Below the pieces are notes generated by a model. It saw nothing but the letters and a program-made list of their open reading frames with translations, searched no databases and was not told where the DNA came from. 64,000 nt of DNA, taken from NCBI GenBank assembly GCA_933822405.4, contig CAKOGP040002202.1:633765-697764 (forward strand), in the 5' to 3' direction. Every line of letters starts with the position of its first letter. The stretch's first letter is position 1. Below, piece by piece: positions 9,688 to 20,005 of this stretch. The stretch is from Cylindrotheca closterium. Its lineage: Eukaryota; Bacillariophyta; Bacillariophyceae; Bacillariales; Bacillariaceae. The position numbers and the translations under genes are program-made.

Positions 9688-12069
9688 CTACTGCTGTGCG
9701 CTCGTTGGAGTTTCTTCTCCACCTTGTCTTGAATATACTTTCAGCCAGAGCTCGTAATCGATCTTGCGCTGCAAAGTGTCTCTTGCCTGCAGCAACTGGA
9801 TCTCGCGCTGCATAGCTTCTCGTTCCTGCAACACGAGTTTTATTTGTCGTTCCGCTTCAGTGATCCTTTCCCGGAGCCCCTGGTCCGTCGCCTGAAGACT
9901 CAGCAGAGTACTACCTCCCAATTGGTGGGGTCTTTTCGTACGCTCCTCGTCGCTCGATTGGACGGTCATCAGGGAGTTGTACAATTTGGCCCCCTTGTTC
10001 TTAAGATTCGTATTTTCGCATTGTAGCTGGTGAAGCTCCGTTTCGAATTGAGATTTGACCTTTTCAATCAAGTAGTCCTTTTCGCGAATGAATCGCATGA
10101 GGCATTCAACCTGTTTTCCTGATGTTAGAAGCTGCTGTCGCAAGTTCTCACCAGTATTACTAGCTTCCAGTTTCGCTTGGAGTTCTTCCTTCTCTTTGGT
10201 GACATCGGCGAGAAGACCGTCGTTTGCTAGGACATATTGCTGCAGGCCATCAACATCTTGTTTGGCATTATGTAGTTCCTTCTGCAGGTCATGATTCTCG
10301 TCTTCCAGTGTAGCCATGACTTCTTTCAAGCTTTTCACGCTTTGCTTGGCGTCCTGGAGATCCTCCCGCATGTCATGGTTTTCGTCTTCTAGTGTATCCA
10401 TGACTTCTTTCAAGCTGCTCACGCTTTGTTTGGAGTCTATTAGCTCCTTCCGCAAATCATGGTTTTCGTCTTCCAATGATTCCATGACTTCTTTCAAGCT
10501 GGTCACGCTTCGCGTGAGATCCGTGCAATATCTCAATAGACCTTCATTTTCTTGACCCAACTTGGACAATTGCTCCGACTCCACGGCGGATTGCTCCTTC
10601 TCGTGTAGGCGATATTGCAACTCGTCGGCCGACTGTTTTTTCAATTCAGTGATTTGCTTCGTCGTGGCAAGATGTTGTTCCCTTTCAGTCCCCAAGCGTT
10701 CCTCGGCCAACTGGACGTTGTGGTGGAGGATGGCAATCATTTGCTCCTGCTGTCTGCGAGTCTTTGTCAAGTCTTCCACTTCCTTCTCAAGAGAAGCAGC
10801 AGCTTGACACTCTTGTTCCTTCTCGTCGAGACGATCTTGTAGTTCTTGATTCTCCGCTTCGGATCGGTTCAATTGCTTTCGCAATTCGACTAGTTCCGTT
10901 TGTAGAGTATTCTTGGCCTTGTTATGGGCGTCGTCCTTGGCTCGACTTTCCTTTCGCACTTCGGCTAGTTCCACTTGAAGAGCATTCTCGGCCTTGTCAA
11001 GGGTGTCTTCCTTGGCTCGACTTTCCTGACGTTCAAGATCCAAACGCTCTTCCGCCAACTCCTTTTGGTAATGAACCAATTCGGCTAGTTCATTCTTGGC
11101 ACGCAGTATTTCCTTCAGTTCGGTTTGCAATTTGCCAACGAGTTCGGTTTGGGTCTTCAATCGGTCTTCGGCAACTTGGACATTGTGCTGGAGAATGGAG
11201 ATCATTTGATCTTGCTTGTTCTTGGTATGAGCTAGGTCATTTCGTGCATTTCCCAACGCAACATGCCGGGCATTGGTGGGTTCCAACAAATTCTGCTTGC
11301 GTTGTTTGGCTTGGGCGATTTTATCATTCAATTCTCGGATGCGAGTAGCTTTTTTCTCTAGGAGTGCTTCGAAGTCTTCTTTCTCTTGTGCAACTTTGTG
11401 ATTCAGACCTTGGATCAGCTTGTCCTTTTCTTGAAGGCGACCAACAAAGTCCTCTTGCTGTTGCACCAATCTAGTCTCCAAATCTAATAGTCGTTGGGGC
11501 CATGAATTGGCTTGACTGAAGAACTTGTTGGTCCCAAGCAGCAATTCTTCCAAAGTTTTGATTCCCTGCTTGTGTGATGGTTCGGGTGGTGCGAACTGGC
11601 AGAGATCTTGGGACGGAACTCTGGTAGGCTTTTCCATCGGACACGGAACGGCATTTTCGTCTTTCCAAATCATCATCATCTTGGTATCTGCCTTCCGTGC
11701 CTCGATCAAGGAAGATTCTGATCGGGCAGGAGCATCATTTTTTGGCAATGGTGAAGAAAGAAGGTGTTGGTGGACGTCTTGGGATACGAGTCTTTCGGAT
11801 CTTTCCATGGAACCGACATTTTCGTCTTGTTCTTGATTTTTCATAGGAATCGGAGACGATGACTCCATCCGAGCATATTCCGAGTCGACCAGGTCGTTGG
11901 TGGCCCGTAGTCGTTTGTGAACGGTATTTTTTCCCTCGTCGATGAAGGCAGTGTGGTCTGGAGAAACCACCGCACTGTCGCTGGAATCATCATGTGTTCG
12001 TTTCGTGGTTGAAGTTGTCATCAGAAATGGTTTTGAGTCGCCACACTCATTTCTGTTTGTGGATTCCAT
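9688..12069 (-). CDS. Long coiled-coil protein, paralogue 1
   Basis: 793 aa from the ATG at 12069; the frame extends upstream only with a TTG start. The N-terminus (MESTNRNE...KRTHDDS) and a segment beginning about residue 175 (LGTNKFFSQ, then RLLDLETRLVQQQEDF) match the neighbour at 12726-15689, so the two are tandem paralogues. After a disordered 170-residue head the rest is nearly continuous heptad-type coiled coil rich in Glu, Lys, Gln and Leu. It includes three copies of a 28-residue unit (SLKEVMxxLEDENHD). No catalytic domain, signal peptide or membrane helix is visible. A structural or scaffold role is the most that can be inferred. Confidence 0.7.
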   Translation of the reverse strand: MESTNRNECGDSKPFLMTTSTTKRTHDDSSDSAVVSPDHTAFIDEGKNTVHKRLRATNDLVDSEYARMESSSPIPMKNQEQDENVGSMERSERLVSQDVHQHLLSSPLPKNDAPARSESSLIEARKADTKMMMIWKDENAVPCPMEKPTRVPSQDLCQFAPPEPSHKQGIKTLEELLLGTNKFFSQANSWPQRLLDLETRLVQQQEDFVGRLQEKDKLIQGLNHKVAQEKEDFEALLEKKATRIRELNDKIAQAKQRKQNLLEPTNARHVALGNARNDLAHTKNKQDQMISILQHNVQVAEDRLKTQTELVGKLQTELKEILRAKNELAELVHYQKELAEERLDLERQESRAKEDTLDKAENALQVELAEVRKESRAKDDAHNKAKNTLQTELVELRKQLNRSEAENQELQDRLDEKEQECQAAASLEKEVEDLTKTRRQQEQMIAILHHNVQLAEERLGTEREQHLATTKQITELKKQSADELQYRLHEKEQSAVESEQLSKLGQENEGLLRYCTDLTRSVTSLKEVMESLEDENHDLRKELIDSKQSVSSLKEVMDTLEDENHDMREDLQDAKQSVKSLKEVMATLEDENHDLQKELHNAKQDVDGLQQYVLANDGLLADVTKEKEELQAKLEASNTGENLRQQLLTSGKQVECLMRFIREKDYLIEKVKSQFETELHQLQCENTNLKNKGAKLYNSLMTVQSSDEERTKRPHQLGGSTLLSLQATDQGLRERITEAERQIKLVLQEREAMQREIQLLQARDTLQRKIDYELWLKVYSRQGGEETPTSAQQ
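10258..10509 (-). repeat. Three tandem 84-bp units in coiled-coil paralogue 1
   Basis: The same phase point recurs at about 10315, 10399 and 10483, a spacing of 84 bp. Each unit encodes 28 residues (four heptads) built on SLKEVM..LEDENHD, so repeat gain or loss keeps the coiled-coil register. Confidence 0.85.
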
Positions 12070-12725
12070 TATACTGCTGCTGCTGCTGGTCACACTAAAA
12101 TATATTGTCTGTACTGTATGATACAAGGTTGACGTTCCAATGTCGAAGATTCAATGCGCTCGACTTGAAGGACGTGTGTGAGCGACTGAAGACTAAAAGG
12201 CTGTTTTTGTAAATTTTGTGTTCGTCCAATTTTGATTTATGGAATATGATTCACGGGATGTTTCGCATAACGGATGAACCTACCCGCGGGTCATTGAGAA
12301 CTACAAAATGGACCACCCGCTCGTCCGAAGATGACAACTCGCAACTGGACCAATGAAAGGAAAATGTCGTTCCAATCATATAATGCTATGCACCTCGTCT
12401 TTCGCCAGTTGACAGATGACAGGGGACAATAGCTGGAAGGAGGCTTTCATGGTTTTGTTGCTGTTCTATCCTCCGTTGCAAAATGAAATATGTGACCGCA
12501 TTATGTCAAATGAAGGCAAGTAACGGTGCATGCCGGCCGATGCCAACAGCTGATGATGCCGTCTTATAGAATATATGGGAAGAATGAGACATTCGACTAT
12601 ATTGCTAAAACGAGTGAATTTTATGTTTGTTCGTACGTGGAACTCCTATATTCCTTAGAATTGTATCTTTATTGTTGACAATTACTTTGACTCTTGGCCG
12701 AAAGCCAAAGACGATCCTTGATGAT
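12070..12725. other. Spacer between the coiled-coil paralogues
   Basis: No gene was seen. Its low-coordinate end should be the promoter of paralogue 1, with TACTGTA at 12112-12118, 43 bp upstream of the ATG. The high-coordinate end should hold the 3' UTR of paralogue 2. Confidence 0.45.
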
Positions 12726-15689
12726 TCATAGACCGAATGAGCTGCGTTGATCTTCCCGAGTGAACAATGAGTGGATTGCTGAAAAGACTCCAGCCTTCTT
12801 GGATCCTTGTTGGGCCTTCTCATTGAGATGTTGTTGCAATTTGTTCTTTTCCTCTTCGACCTTGTGGAATTGCTTTTGAAGTTCCGTCATCTCTGTTTCC
12901 AAAGACTGCGATTCATGTTGGTGGCTACCAAATCTTCTTTTTGACGACAGCAACGCTTCTTCCAAAGAAAGTTTCTCTTCCACAAGCTTGGAAATGGCGC
13001 TAGCTTGCGATTCTTCTTGAGTCTTACGTTCTTCGCGGGCTTGTTTCAAGGCTTCTTCCAACGACAGTCTCTCTTCCACAAGCTTGGAGATGGCGCTAGC
13101 TTGCGATTCTTGTTGAGTCTTACAATCCGTACTTGCTCGCTGCAAGGCTCCCTCCAAAGAACGCTTCTCTTCCTCAAGCTTGGCAATGACAGTGGCTTGC
13201 GACTCTTCTTCAGTCTTGCGTTGTTCACGTGCTTGCTGCAAGGCTCGTTCCAACGAAAGCTTTTCGCCGACAAGCTTTGCAATGGCAATGGCTTGCGATT
13301 CTTCTTGAATCTCGTGTTCTTCACGCGCTTGCTGCAAGCATTCAACAGACGTTTGAAGATTTTGCTGTAGCACTGCAATAGTGTTCGATTGCTGAGCTTG
13401 GGCGTTTGACGAGTTGTTCAGTTCCTTCTGCAAAGCACCTGTGACCGTTCTGTGCGATTCTTCCTTGACTTGGTGTTCGTTACGTTCCTTTTCCAGGCGC
13501 TCATTGGCTAACTGAATGTCGTTTGTCAGTCCCAAAATCACAAGCTCTTGTTTCCCTTGGGCGGTTTTCAAAACCCGGATGGCCTCTTCAAGAGTGTTCC
13601 TGCCATCAATATGAGATTTTTCCTCGGCTTGGTATTTCTGCCGTTCCTTGTGGAGCTCACAAGCAACTTGGTTCTTATCAGACAACATTGCCTTCAGTTC
13701 GACTTGTACTTGTTTCACTTGCTCTTGAAGCGCTGACTTTTCCTTTCTGTCAAGTTGCAACTGCTTTTGGCACTCATCGAATTGAATGCGGGAAGTAGAC
13801 AGTGATTTTTCCAAAAAGCGCTTCTCCGTTTCCAACTTGGCCATGGCCTTGGTTTGGAATTCCTTTTGTGTTTTGTGCTCGTCGCACTGCTGATCCAAGC
13901 GCTCTTCCGCCAACTCGGTTCTGTGCTGGAGGATGGCAGCCTTTTCCTCCTTCTCTTCCAAGAATTTTGCCAAAACTTGGAGTTCCTTCTCGAGAGCACT
14001 CCTGGCCTGTAAATGAACTTCTTCCTTGACTCGGTGTTCCTTACGCGCCTCTTCCAAGCGCTTGTCGGCGATGGCAGCCTTTTCCTCCTTCTCTTCCAAG
14101 AACTTTGCCAAAACTTGGATTTCCTTCTCGAGATCACTCCTGGCCTGTAAATGAACTTCTTCCTTGACTCGATGTTCCTTACGTGCCTCTTCCAAGCGCT
14201 TGTCGGCAGACACTCCATGTGACGACTCAAGCTCTTCCGCAAGCTGCATGTTAAGAGACTGGACATCCTTCAGTTCGTTTTGCAGACCCATCAATTGATT
14301 CTGCAACGATTCTGCTTCCTTTAAAGAATCTTGCCATTGTTGCTTGTAGTTGCTGGTCTCACTTGTGGCAGCAGACAAGTCTTTCTTCAATCCAATGTTC
14401 TCGTCCAAGCGCTTTTCAGCCAAGTCTCTTTGAGACGCAAGCTCTTTGGTGAGTTGGTTGTTGGTAGATTGCGCATCATTGAGATCGCTTTGAAGCTTCT
14501 TTTGCTGCTGGTGGGATATCAAAATTTCCTTTTGACAATTTTGCAATTGCTGTTTGTAGTTGGTAGTCTCAGTGTAAAAAGTAGACAGGGCGTTTTCTAA
14601 AGACCGTTTTTCCTTACTCAAATCGGAAATGGTTCTCGATTGAAAATATTTTTGGAGATAGTGCTCTTGACGCTCTGTCTCCAATCGTTTCTTGGCCAAC
14701 TGGGCATCTTTGTGGAGCCCAGAATTCGTCTGGTCTTGTTTCTGTTTTGCATATGCCAAATCGTCCCGTTCCTTCTGAAGAGCCTCCAATTTGCTATGGG
14801 CTTGGCTCAGGTAGTGAATCGCAGCCTGAATGCTCTTATCCTTTACTTGAAGTCGACCTTCATACTCTTTCTGCTGCACAGAAATCGCCTTGTGTTGCTT
14901 CTTCTTTGTGTCAGCCAAATCGTCTCGTTCCTTTTCCAGAGCTATCACAACTTGAGTATTCTTCTCCTTTTCCTTCTCAAGAGCCTCCAACTTGGTATTC
15001 GCTTGACTAAGGTTGCGATTTACAGTTTGGATACTTTTCTCCTTTTCTTGAAGGCGACCTTCAAAGTCCTCTTGCTGTTTCGCTAATTTATCCTCCAACT
15101 CCAAAAGTCGTTGGGATTGTTCCTTGTGCTGGGTCAAGAACTTGCTGGTTCCTAGCTGCAACTCTTGCACGCTTGTAATATTATTTGTCGTCTTTGGTGG
15201 TGAAGCGGATGCTTGTTGACTCAAATCCCGAGACGAAACTCGCTCCAGTGTTTTGACATACACGGCAGTAGAGGCGTTACTGTCGCATTCTTGTTCTTCC
15301 GCAGTCGAGTCTTGATTCTTGGCTGAAGTAGGCTCTGACGGGCCAAGTACAGCTGTATCTGTTGTTGATGGTGGTGGTGAATTCTCCTTTTGGGTCTTCT
15401 GGGATGTCATTCCTTCACCCATTGGCAAGGATGAGCCAATATTTTCATCTTGGTTTGTGTGGTTTTTCTTCGACGTTGTTGGAGCCGATGACCGGGCGAA
15501 TTCGAGAGCCGTGGGGCGCATCCGTTTTCGATTGTCATTTTCTTGGTGGATCCAATCATCGGTGGATTCTGGAGTAACTGCTGCTCTGTCATTGAAATCA
15601 TCATCAAATTTTCGTTTGATCGTTGCCGGTGTGGATGGAGATGTTGTCGATGTTGTTGTTGTTGGATTGTTTCGGTCGGAAGACTCCAT
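12726..15689 (-). CDS. Long coiled-coil protein, paralogue 2
   Basis: Single exon, 987 aa, ATG at 15689. It shares with paralogue 1 the start MESSDRN, a KRKFDDD motif, and the block LGTSKFLTQ...RLLELEDKLAKQQEDFEGRLQEKEKSIQ (in pieces). The N-terminal 180 residues are Ser/Thr/Pro-rich and likely disordered. From about residue 185 to the end it is coiled coil. Two internal expansions stand out: a 46-residue unit in duplicate (13932-14207) and about four to five degenerate copies of a 32-residue unit (KLVEERLSLEEAL core) near the C-terminus. No enzyme domain is seen. A cytoskeletal, tethering or nuclear scaffold role is possible but not shown. Confidence 0.72.
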   Translation of the reverse strand: MESSDRNNPTTTTSTTSPSTPATIKRKFDDDFNDRAAVTPESTDDWIHQENDNRKRMRPTALEFARSSAPTTSKKNHTNQDENIGSSLPMGEGMTSQKTQKENSPPPSTTDTAVLGPSEPTSAKNQDSTAEEQECDSNASTAVYVKTLERVSSRDLSQQASASPPKTTNNITSVQELQLGTSKFLTQHKEQSQRLLELEDKLAKQQEDFEGRLQEKEKSIQTVNRNLSQANTKLEALEKEKEKNTQVVIALEKERDDLADTKKKQHKAISVQQKEYEGRLQVKDKSIQAAIHYLSQAHSKLEALQKERDDLAYAKQKQDQTNSGLHKDAQLAKKRLETERQEHYLQKYFQSRTISDLSKEKRSLENALSTFYTETTNYKQQLQNCQKEILISHQQQKKLQSDLNDAQSTNNQLTKELASQRDLAEKRLDENIGLKKDLSAATSETSNYKQQWQDSLKEAESLQNQLMGLQNELKDVQSLNMQLAEELESSHGVSADKRLEEARKEHRVKEEVHLQARSDLEKEIQVLAKFLEEKEEKAAIADKRLEEARKEHRVKEEVHLQARSALEKELQVLAKFLEEKEEKAAILQHRTELAEERLDQQCDEHKTQKEFQTKAMAKLETEKRFLEKSLSTSRIQFDECQKQLQLDRKEKSALQEQVKQVQVELKAMLSDKNQVACELHKERQKYQAEEKSHIDGRNTLEEAIRVLKTAQGKQELVILGLTNDIQLANERLEKERNEHQVKEESHRTVTGALQKELNNSSNAQAQQSNTIAVLQQNLQTSVECLQQAREEHEIQEESQAIAIAKLVGEKLSLERALQQAREQRKTEEESQATVIAKLEEEKRSLEGALQRASTDCKTQQESQASAISKLVEERLSLEEALKQAREERKTQEESQASAISKLVEEKLSLEEALLSSKRRFGSHQHESQSLETEMTELQKQFHKVEEEKNKLQQHLNEKAQQGSKKAGVFSAIHSLFTREDQRSSFGL
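12950..13340 (-). repeat. Degenerate 96-bp repeats near the C-terminus of paralogue 2
   Basis: Four to five copies of a 32-residue unit with SQASAISKLVEE and LSLEEAL cores follow one another. The last two copies are most alike, in keeping with stepwise tandem duplication. Confidence 0.7.
13932..14207 (-). repeat. Tandem duplication of 138 bp in coiled-coil paralogue 2
   Basis: Units 13932-14069 and 14070-14207 are nearly identical and encode the same 46 residues, from ADKRLEEARKEHRVKEE to FLEEKEEKAAI. The high identity suggests a recent duplication. 46 is not a multiple of seven, so the heptad phase shifts between copies. Confidence 0.88.
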
Positions 15690-16408
15690 ATTCTTGCACT
15701 GGTGGATATCGCAGTGCTACTGATTCAGAGGTCAATGCTATGGCTCGGGATCGATATACCGGGACTTGCAAGGCAAGAGGTTATGACAAGAAGAAGGATG
15801 AAACACTAAATTGTCACAAAATGTGTGACGATCGGTCTCATTTTTCAGTCAGTTATTAGTTTTGAGATGTGAATGAATCCGATCCCTTCGACCGCATGTC
15901 ATCCTGCCCGTCTGTCCATCGAAAAACCATCAACATCCCATCTTTGACACTTCGAGTGGTTGTCATGGTGTTTCGAAGGCTGTAAATGGAGAAAGAGTTA
16001 TCAGAGCAGCATGTGGATTTCACATGGAATACAACTCATTGGATACGAGCTACAATTCTGTGTGGCATTCCCATACTCTGTAGGTACAACTTTTGACAGG
16101 AGACGTTGGTCAATGGTCATGTTCCTCCGCCGAACACCCAATCGGTTCAACGTTCAACTTTCAAATGTCGGAAAAATATAAAAAGCCCGTGGAACGGAAT
16201 TCATTTGGTCGCGCCTATTGAAAGAGGCCATTTTCCGAACGCGAGCTTTCGAATTTGTTCGTGATTTTCCCAGAAAAAAAATGGCCAGAAGTTTCATAAA
16301 AATCAAATCACAAGGCACTCTCGTATAAAAACAAATTCTTATCAGAGCTTGAGCTACAAGTACTCTCAATAACCAACAACAACAACAAAAACAACAACGA
16401 ATAATAAC
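15690..16408. other. Divergent promoter region
   Basis: The flanking genes start at 15689 (-) and 16409 (+). No coding frame has support. An A/C-rich CAACAACAACAAAAACAACAA leader (about 16374-16398) directly precedes the ATG of the sulphur transporter and is probably its 5' UTR. Confidence 0.5.
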
Positions 16409-17749
16409 ATGTCATACTTTACACCTCTAAATGGATTGAGCGGTGGTGCTGTCATTGGTAAGTCACCTACACAGCGCTCATACTTTGATATGTCGGCGTA
16501 TGTCACCTGACACCGTTCTTTGCTTCTCGTCAATCGTTCAGGATTATCCGCCGGTGCTCTGCTATTGCTATCGGGAGAAATTCTTGGTGCCAGTGGATTG
16601 GTCTCGTCTACCATTCTATACCCTCAAAAGGCCCTTTCGGATCCTTCCATCACTTGGAAATTGGTCTTTATTTCGTCGTTCTTGGTCTTTTCCAACTCGG
16701 TCCTCGGACAATATTTTGCGTCGGATCCTCGAATGGAACAAGACGAACATTTGATGGTGGTCAGCACGGCAGGATATTTGCTAGGCGGTGCCTTGGTGGG
16801 ATTCGGTACTCGATTGGGAAATGGATGTACCACGGGCCATGGAATTTGTGGATTGGCCAGAATGAGCAAGCGTTCCTTGGTGGCCGTGATTGCCTTTATG
16901 CTTTCGGCCTTGATCACGGCCAACCTTGTGGCGCCCGACAATTCCATGTTTAGCGAAATGACTTCCTTTCTCCGCACAAATGAGGCTCCCCAGCTCGAAA
17001 ATGCCGTCCTGGGCAAGACGGTCACCATGCCAGTGGTCATGGCCACCATGATTGCGCTCTACAATTTGCGCAAGGCTACCGAATCGCTCGAAGAAAAGGA
17101 AGAAAAAGCAGTCGTGGACAATACAACTACTTCTACTACTACTACTACTACAAGCGCCGCTGAAGAGAAGAAGGAAGAAGATACCAAATCAACGGAAAAG
17201 CCAAAGGACGAAATCGAAGTCTCCCGTAAATTCGATTCCAAAAAGAGAATACCCGGCCGTCGCGAACGTGTCATTATTCAAGATGCCACTGGAAAGCTAT
17301 TGCCTGCCATTTTTGCTGGATCCCTCTTCGCGTTGGGATTGGCCTTGTCGGGTATGGTGGTTCCATCCAAGATTTTGGGATTCTTGAATTTATATTTGGC
17401 ACAACAAGGAACCTGGGACCCTACCTTGCTCATGGTCATGGGCGGTGGCTCCATCTTTAGTTGGATCGCTTACCAATTTGTGGACGGATTTGGAGTCATT
17501 CCCAACAAGTATTCTATTTCGGCTCCCCGAGGATCCAGTTCGTTTTGCAACATTCCTACCAACACCAAGATTGATGCCAATTTGGTAATTGGTGGTTCGG
17601 TCTTTGGTATCGGATGGGGAATTGCAGGTTTGTGTCCCGGTCCTGCCATGTTCTTGGCCGCGACGGGGACGCAACCAATCATTCAATACTGGTGGCCCAT
17701 GTTCATTGGAGGTGCCTTTGTGGCACAAAAAGTCAAGGAAATGAAGTGA
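16409..17749 (+). CDS. YeeE/YedE-family sulphur-compound transporter, fused two-repeat form
   Basis: Two exons, 16409-16457 and 16542-17749, give 418 aa. The 84-nt intron (GTAAGT...TTCAG) is phase 1. Each half carries the family's Cys-containing membrane motif: GFGTRLGNGCTTGHGICGLA in the first and GIGWGIAGLCPGPAMFLA in the second. These match PF04143, which in bacteria takes up thiosulphate through conserved Cys residues. The halves are joined by a Thr-, Glu- and Lys-rich hydrophilic loop of about 60 residues (about 185-245). Bacteria often encode the halves separately (YedE/YeeE, or two PmpA/PmpB-like proteins). It likely moves thiosulphate or another sulphur compound; the membrane is unknown. 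Bacterial origin by transfer is plausible, but the intron shows it is settled in the nucleus. Confidence 0.85.
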
Positions 17750-18004
17750 GTCGAGATGAGATGAGAGCAACAACGTGGTTGCCATTGGAATGAATGGGGA
17801 TGGGCAACATATGGTTCCCTTGTACTACAGTATCTTTATTTGTAAAAATTAATATTTGCATTTGACAAGAATTTATAGGCCTAGGACTACTGTTGACTTA
17901 CTAGTCTCAAATAAATTGTACATTGAATGAATCCATCCACACTACTGCCAACGATTTTATAGAACTTTTATCAGCTTTTTCCTTAATTTGCCAATGTACC
18001 AATA
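17750..18004. other. Convergent 3' ends
   Basis: This is the gap between the 3' ends of the sulphur transporter (+) and the Myb-like gene (-). TACAGTA is at 17826-17832. Nothing else was seen. Confidence 0.4.
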
Positions 18005-20005
18005 CTAGACCTTTAGAGCTGTCACTTCCTCTGCCGCTTTCTTAATATCCGTCCCCGTCATGTGCTTCAGAATACCTCCCGACCGCTTTTGAATCATGGT
18101 CCAGTTTCCAAAGCCATAGGTAGCAATGCCTTGACTAATTGCCTCGAGGACATCGGCTCGGGTTGGAACTAACCTTCTCTTTCGCTTCTTTCGTGATTGT
18201 TTCTTGGCGAAACCAGGCTCTTGAGACCGGCTGCGCTTGGAACTCGTACTTTTTGGTACATCAGTTCTAGTCTTTTGTGTGGGATAGGAAGCTCGACTGT
18301 TAGCAATTTGCTTGTTGCTAAATGCTCTTTGCTTGAGGCTATCCTCGTCTTCCGCGTTGCTCACTTGCGATGTTACTGGTGAGGGCGCTGGATTGACTTG
18401 GGATGGATATACTGGAGGGGGCTTGGGCTTTGACGGACTCGTCGTCCTTCGATTACTTGTACTTGGCTCTGGATTGAATTGGGATGGATACACTGGAGGT
18501 GGCTTGAGCTTTGACGGACTCGTCGTCCTTCGATTACTTGTACTTGTTGTACTGCTAGCTGCAATTGCAGCGGGTGGATCTTTCGCTTTGGCCCTTGAAT
18601 TATCGCGGCCCTTCTGTTTGCGAACCATAGCTCCTTGTTTTCCGCCTCCATCGTCTTCGCCATCCCCGTGTAAAGTCGCCACAAGAATGCCGTTCGTATC
18701 TACATTGCGTCGCCTTTTCGACTTTCCCCATATTTGGCCAACCACTTCGGAGGTACGCCCTTGGCTGTTCTTGCGGAGTGTGTCGATAAGAGTAGCCTCT
18801 GAGTCCAAGTCATTTTGTGGACGTCTTGCCACTACTTCTTTCTCTTGGTTCGTTGCTCCATTATTGGCTGGTTCAACCGATTCATTCTGCGTTTCTACAT
18901 CAGCCCCGGCAGCTTGTACCACAGTGTTGAATGAAGTGGTAGAACCTTTAGTTGTGACCTGCTTTCCTGTCAAGTATCCCAATTGTATCAATTTTGGAAT
19001 CTCTAAATCTTGGGTGCTCCAATTTAGTAACAGTTGTCGGGCATCTTCTTGCAATTGCGCAATGTAAAAGGGCGATGCTGGTCGGCCATACAAGTTTTGC
19101 AATCCCTGCTGTACCTTGACAATATCTTCCTCGCTCACTCCCTCACTTAAATCGTGACCATCACCAATGACCGAATCATCCTGGGTAAGAGGCGATGGAC
19201 TAGGAGGAGTTGATTCTGTGTCATGGTTTATCACCAGTTGAAGGACAAAGGAGGCGACTGATGCTAGTGCATCTGGGACAGGAACGTCGTCCTCCAAAAA
19301 GGTCTTGGTCAAGGATTTCAACATTTCGGAAAGCTGATCTAGCCATTTGTTCTTGGTTGTAAGTGATTTGGTGGCCGAAGCCCCTTTGCCTTTTGATGTT
19401 GGGGTAGGACCCTTGTCGTTGCTCATAGTGGTCAATTTTGCTTCAAAGTCCAAGACTTGTTCCACTGCCAAGAGGGACCGACGAAGTCGATGGTAGCCAT
19501 CGCCATTGCTCTGTCGTTTCATTGCTTTCAGCTTTTCAAACAACCATCGCAGTCGGTCTCGAATAGTTGAAATAGTTTCAACAGTCGCACCAGGATTGGG
19601 AAAGACCAATTGTGCAGATGGACTTGAGGTCTGGGTCTCGCTCCCTTCCATTTCATCCTGCTCAAATTGCAAGGTCAAAACATCTTGCAAGACTTCCAAC
19701 ATGCGCATCCGTATGCCGACGAGGTGTTCCGTCTTCCTTGCCTTTGCCGTTGCTGCATCGGGATTGGACGCCCCGGTCATGTCTTCGTTATCCTCATCAC
19801 TGGCATTCAATGGCGTTAATCGAGGGATGATCTTTTCCAATTCTTCAAATAGAGCTTCTACGTTGCTATCTATGGGCTGTTCCAAGACAGAGTGACACCA
19901 CAAGTCAGCCACATCAAAGTCCAATGCACGTAGTGAAGGAAAAGGAGGAGCATCAACTCCAGCTCCATCTCCTTTCTGTATTTCCTGCATGTCCAAAGAA
20001 TGCAT
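18005..20005 (-). CDS. Myb/SANT-like domain protein
   Basis: 666 aa from the ATG at 20005. The frame continues 54 codons upstream to a GTG only, so the ATG was taken. The N-terminal third is helical (RALDFDVADLWCHSVLEQP; MRMLEVLQDVLTLQFEQDE). The middle is Ser/Pro-rich, with a 27-residue unit (STSNRRTTSPSK.KPPPVYPS) repeated twice, encoded at 18401-18546. A basic stretch (KKQSRKKRKRRL) looks like a nuclear localisation signal. The last 55 residues resemble a Myb/SANT domain with FGNWTMIQKRSGG. This layout, helical N-terminus and one C-terminal Myb, recalls telomere-repeat-binding proteins, but the telobox is not recognisable, so that is a guess only. Confidence 0.62.
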   Translation of the reverse strand: MHSLDMQEIQKGDGAGVDAPPFPSLRALDFDVADLWCHSVLEQPIDSNVEALFEELEKIIPRLTPLNASDEDNEDMTGASNPDAATAKARKTEHLVGIRMRMLEVLQDVLTLQFEQDEMEGSETQTSSPSAQLVFPNPGATVETISTIRDRLRWLFEKLKAMKRQSNGDGYHRLRRSLLAVEQVLDFEAKLTTMSNDKGPTPTSKGKGASATKSLTTKNKWLDQLSEMLKSLTKTFLEDDVPVPDALASVASFVLQLVINHDTESTPPSPSPLTQDDSVIGDGHDLSEGVSEEDIVKVQQGLQNLYGRPASPFYIAQLQEDARQLLLNWSTQDLEIPKLIQLGYLTGKQVTTKGSTTSFNTVVQAAGADVETQNESVEPANNGATNQEKEVVARRPQNDLDSEATLIDTLRKNSQGRTSEVVGQIWGKSKRRRNVDTNGILVATLHGDGEDDGGGKQGAMVRKQKGRDNSRAKAKDPPAAIAASSTTSTSNRRTTSPSKLKPPPVYPSQFNPEPSTSNRRTTSPSKPKPPPVYPSQVNPAPSPVTSQVSNAEDEDSLKQRAFSNKQIANSRASYPTQKTRTDVPKSTSSKRSRSQEPGFAKKQSRKKRKRRLVPTRADVLEAISQGIATYGFGNWTMIQKRSGGILKHMTGTDIKKAAEEVTALKV

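Noticed and set aside
13715..15086. Several long antisense or alternative frames in the coiled-coil genes
   Set aside because: They arise from biased, repetitive codons (Glu/Lys/Gln-rich) of the true genes and have no start context or domain.
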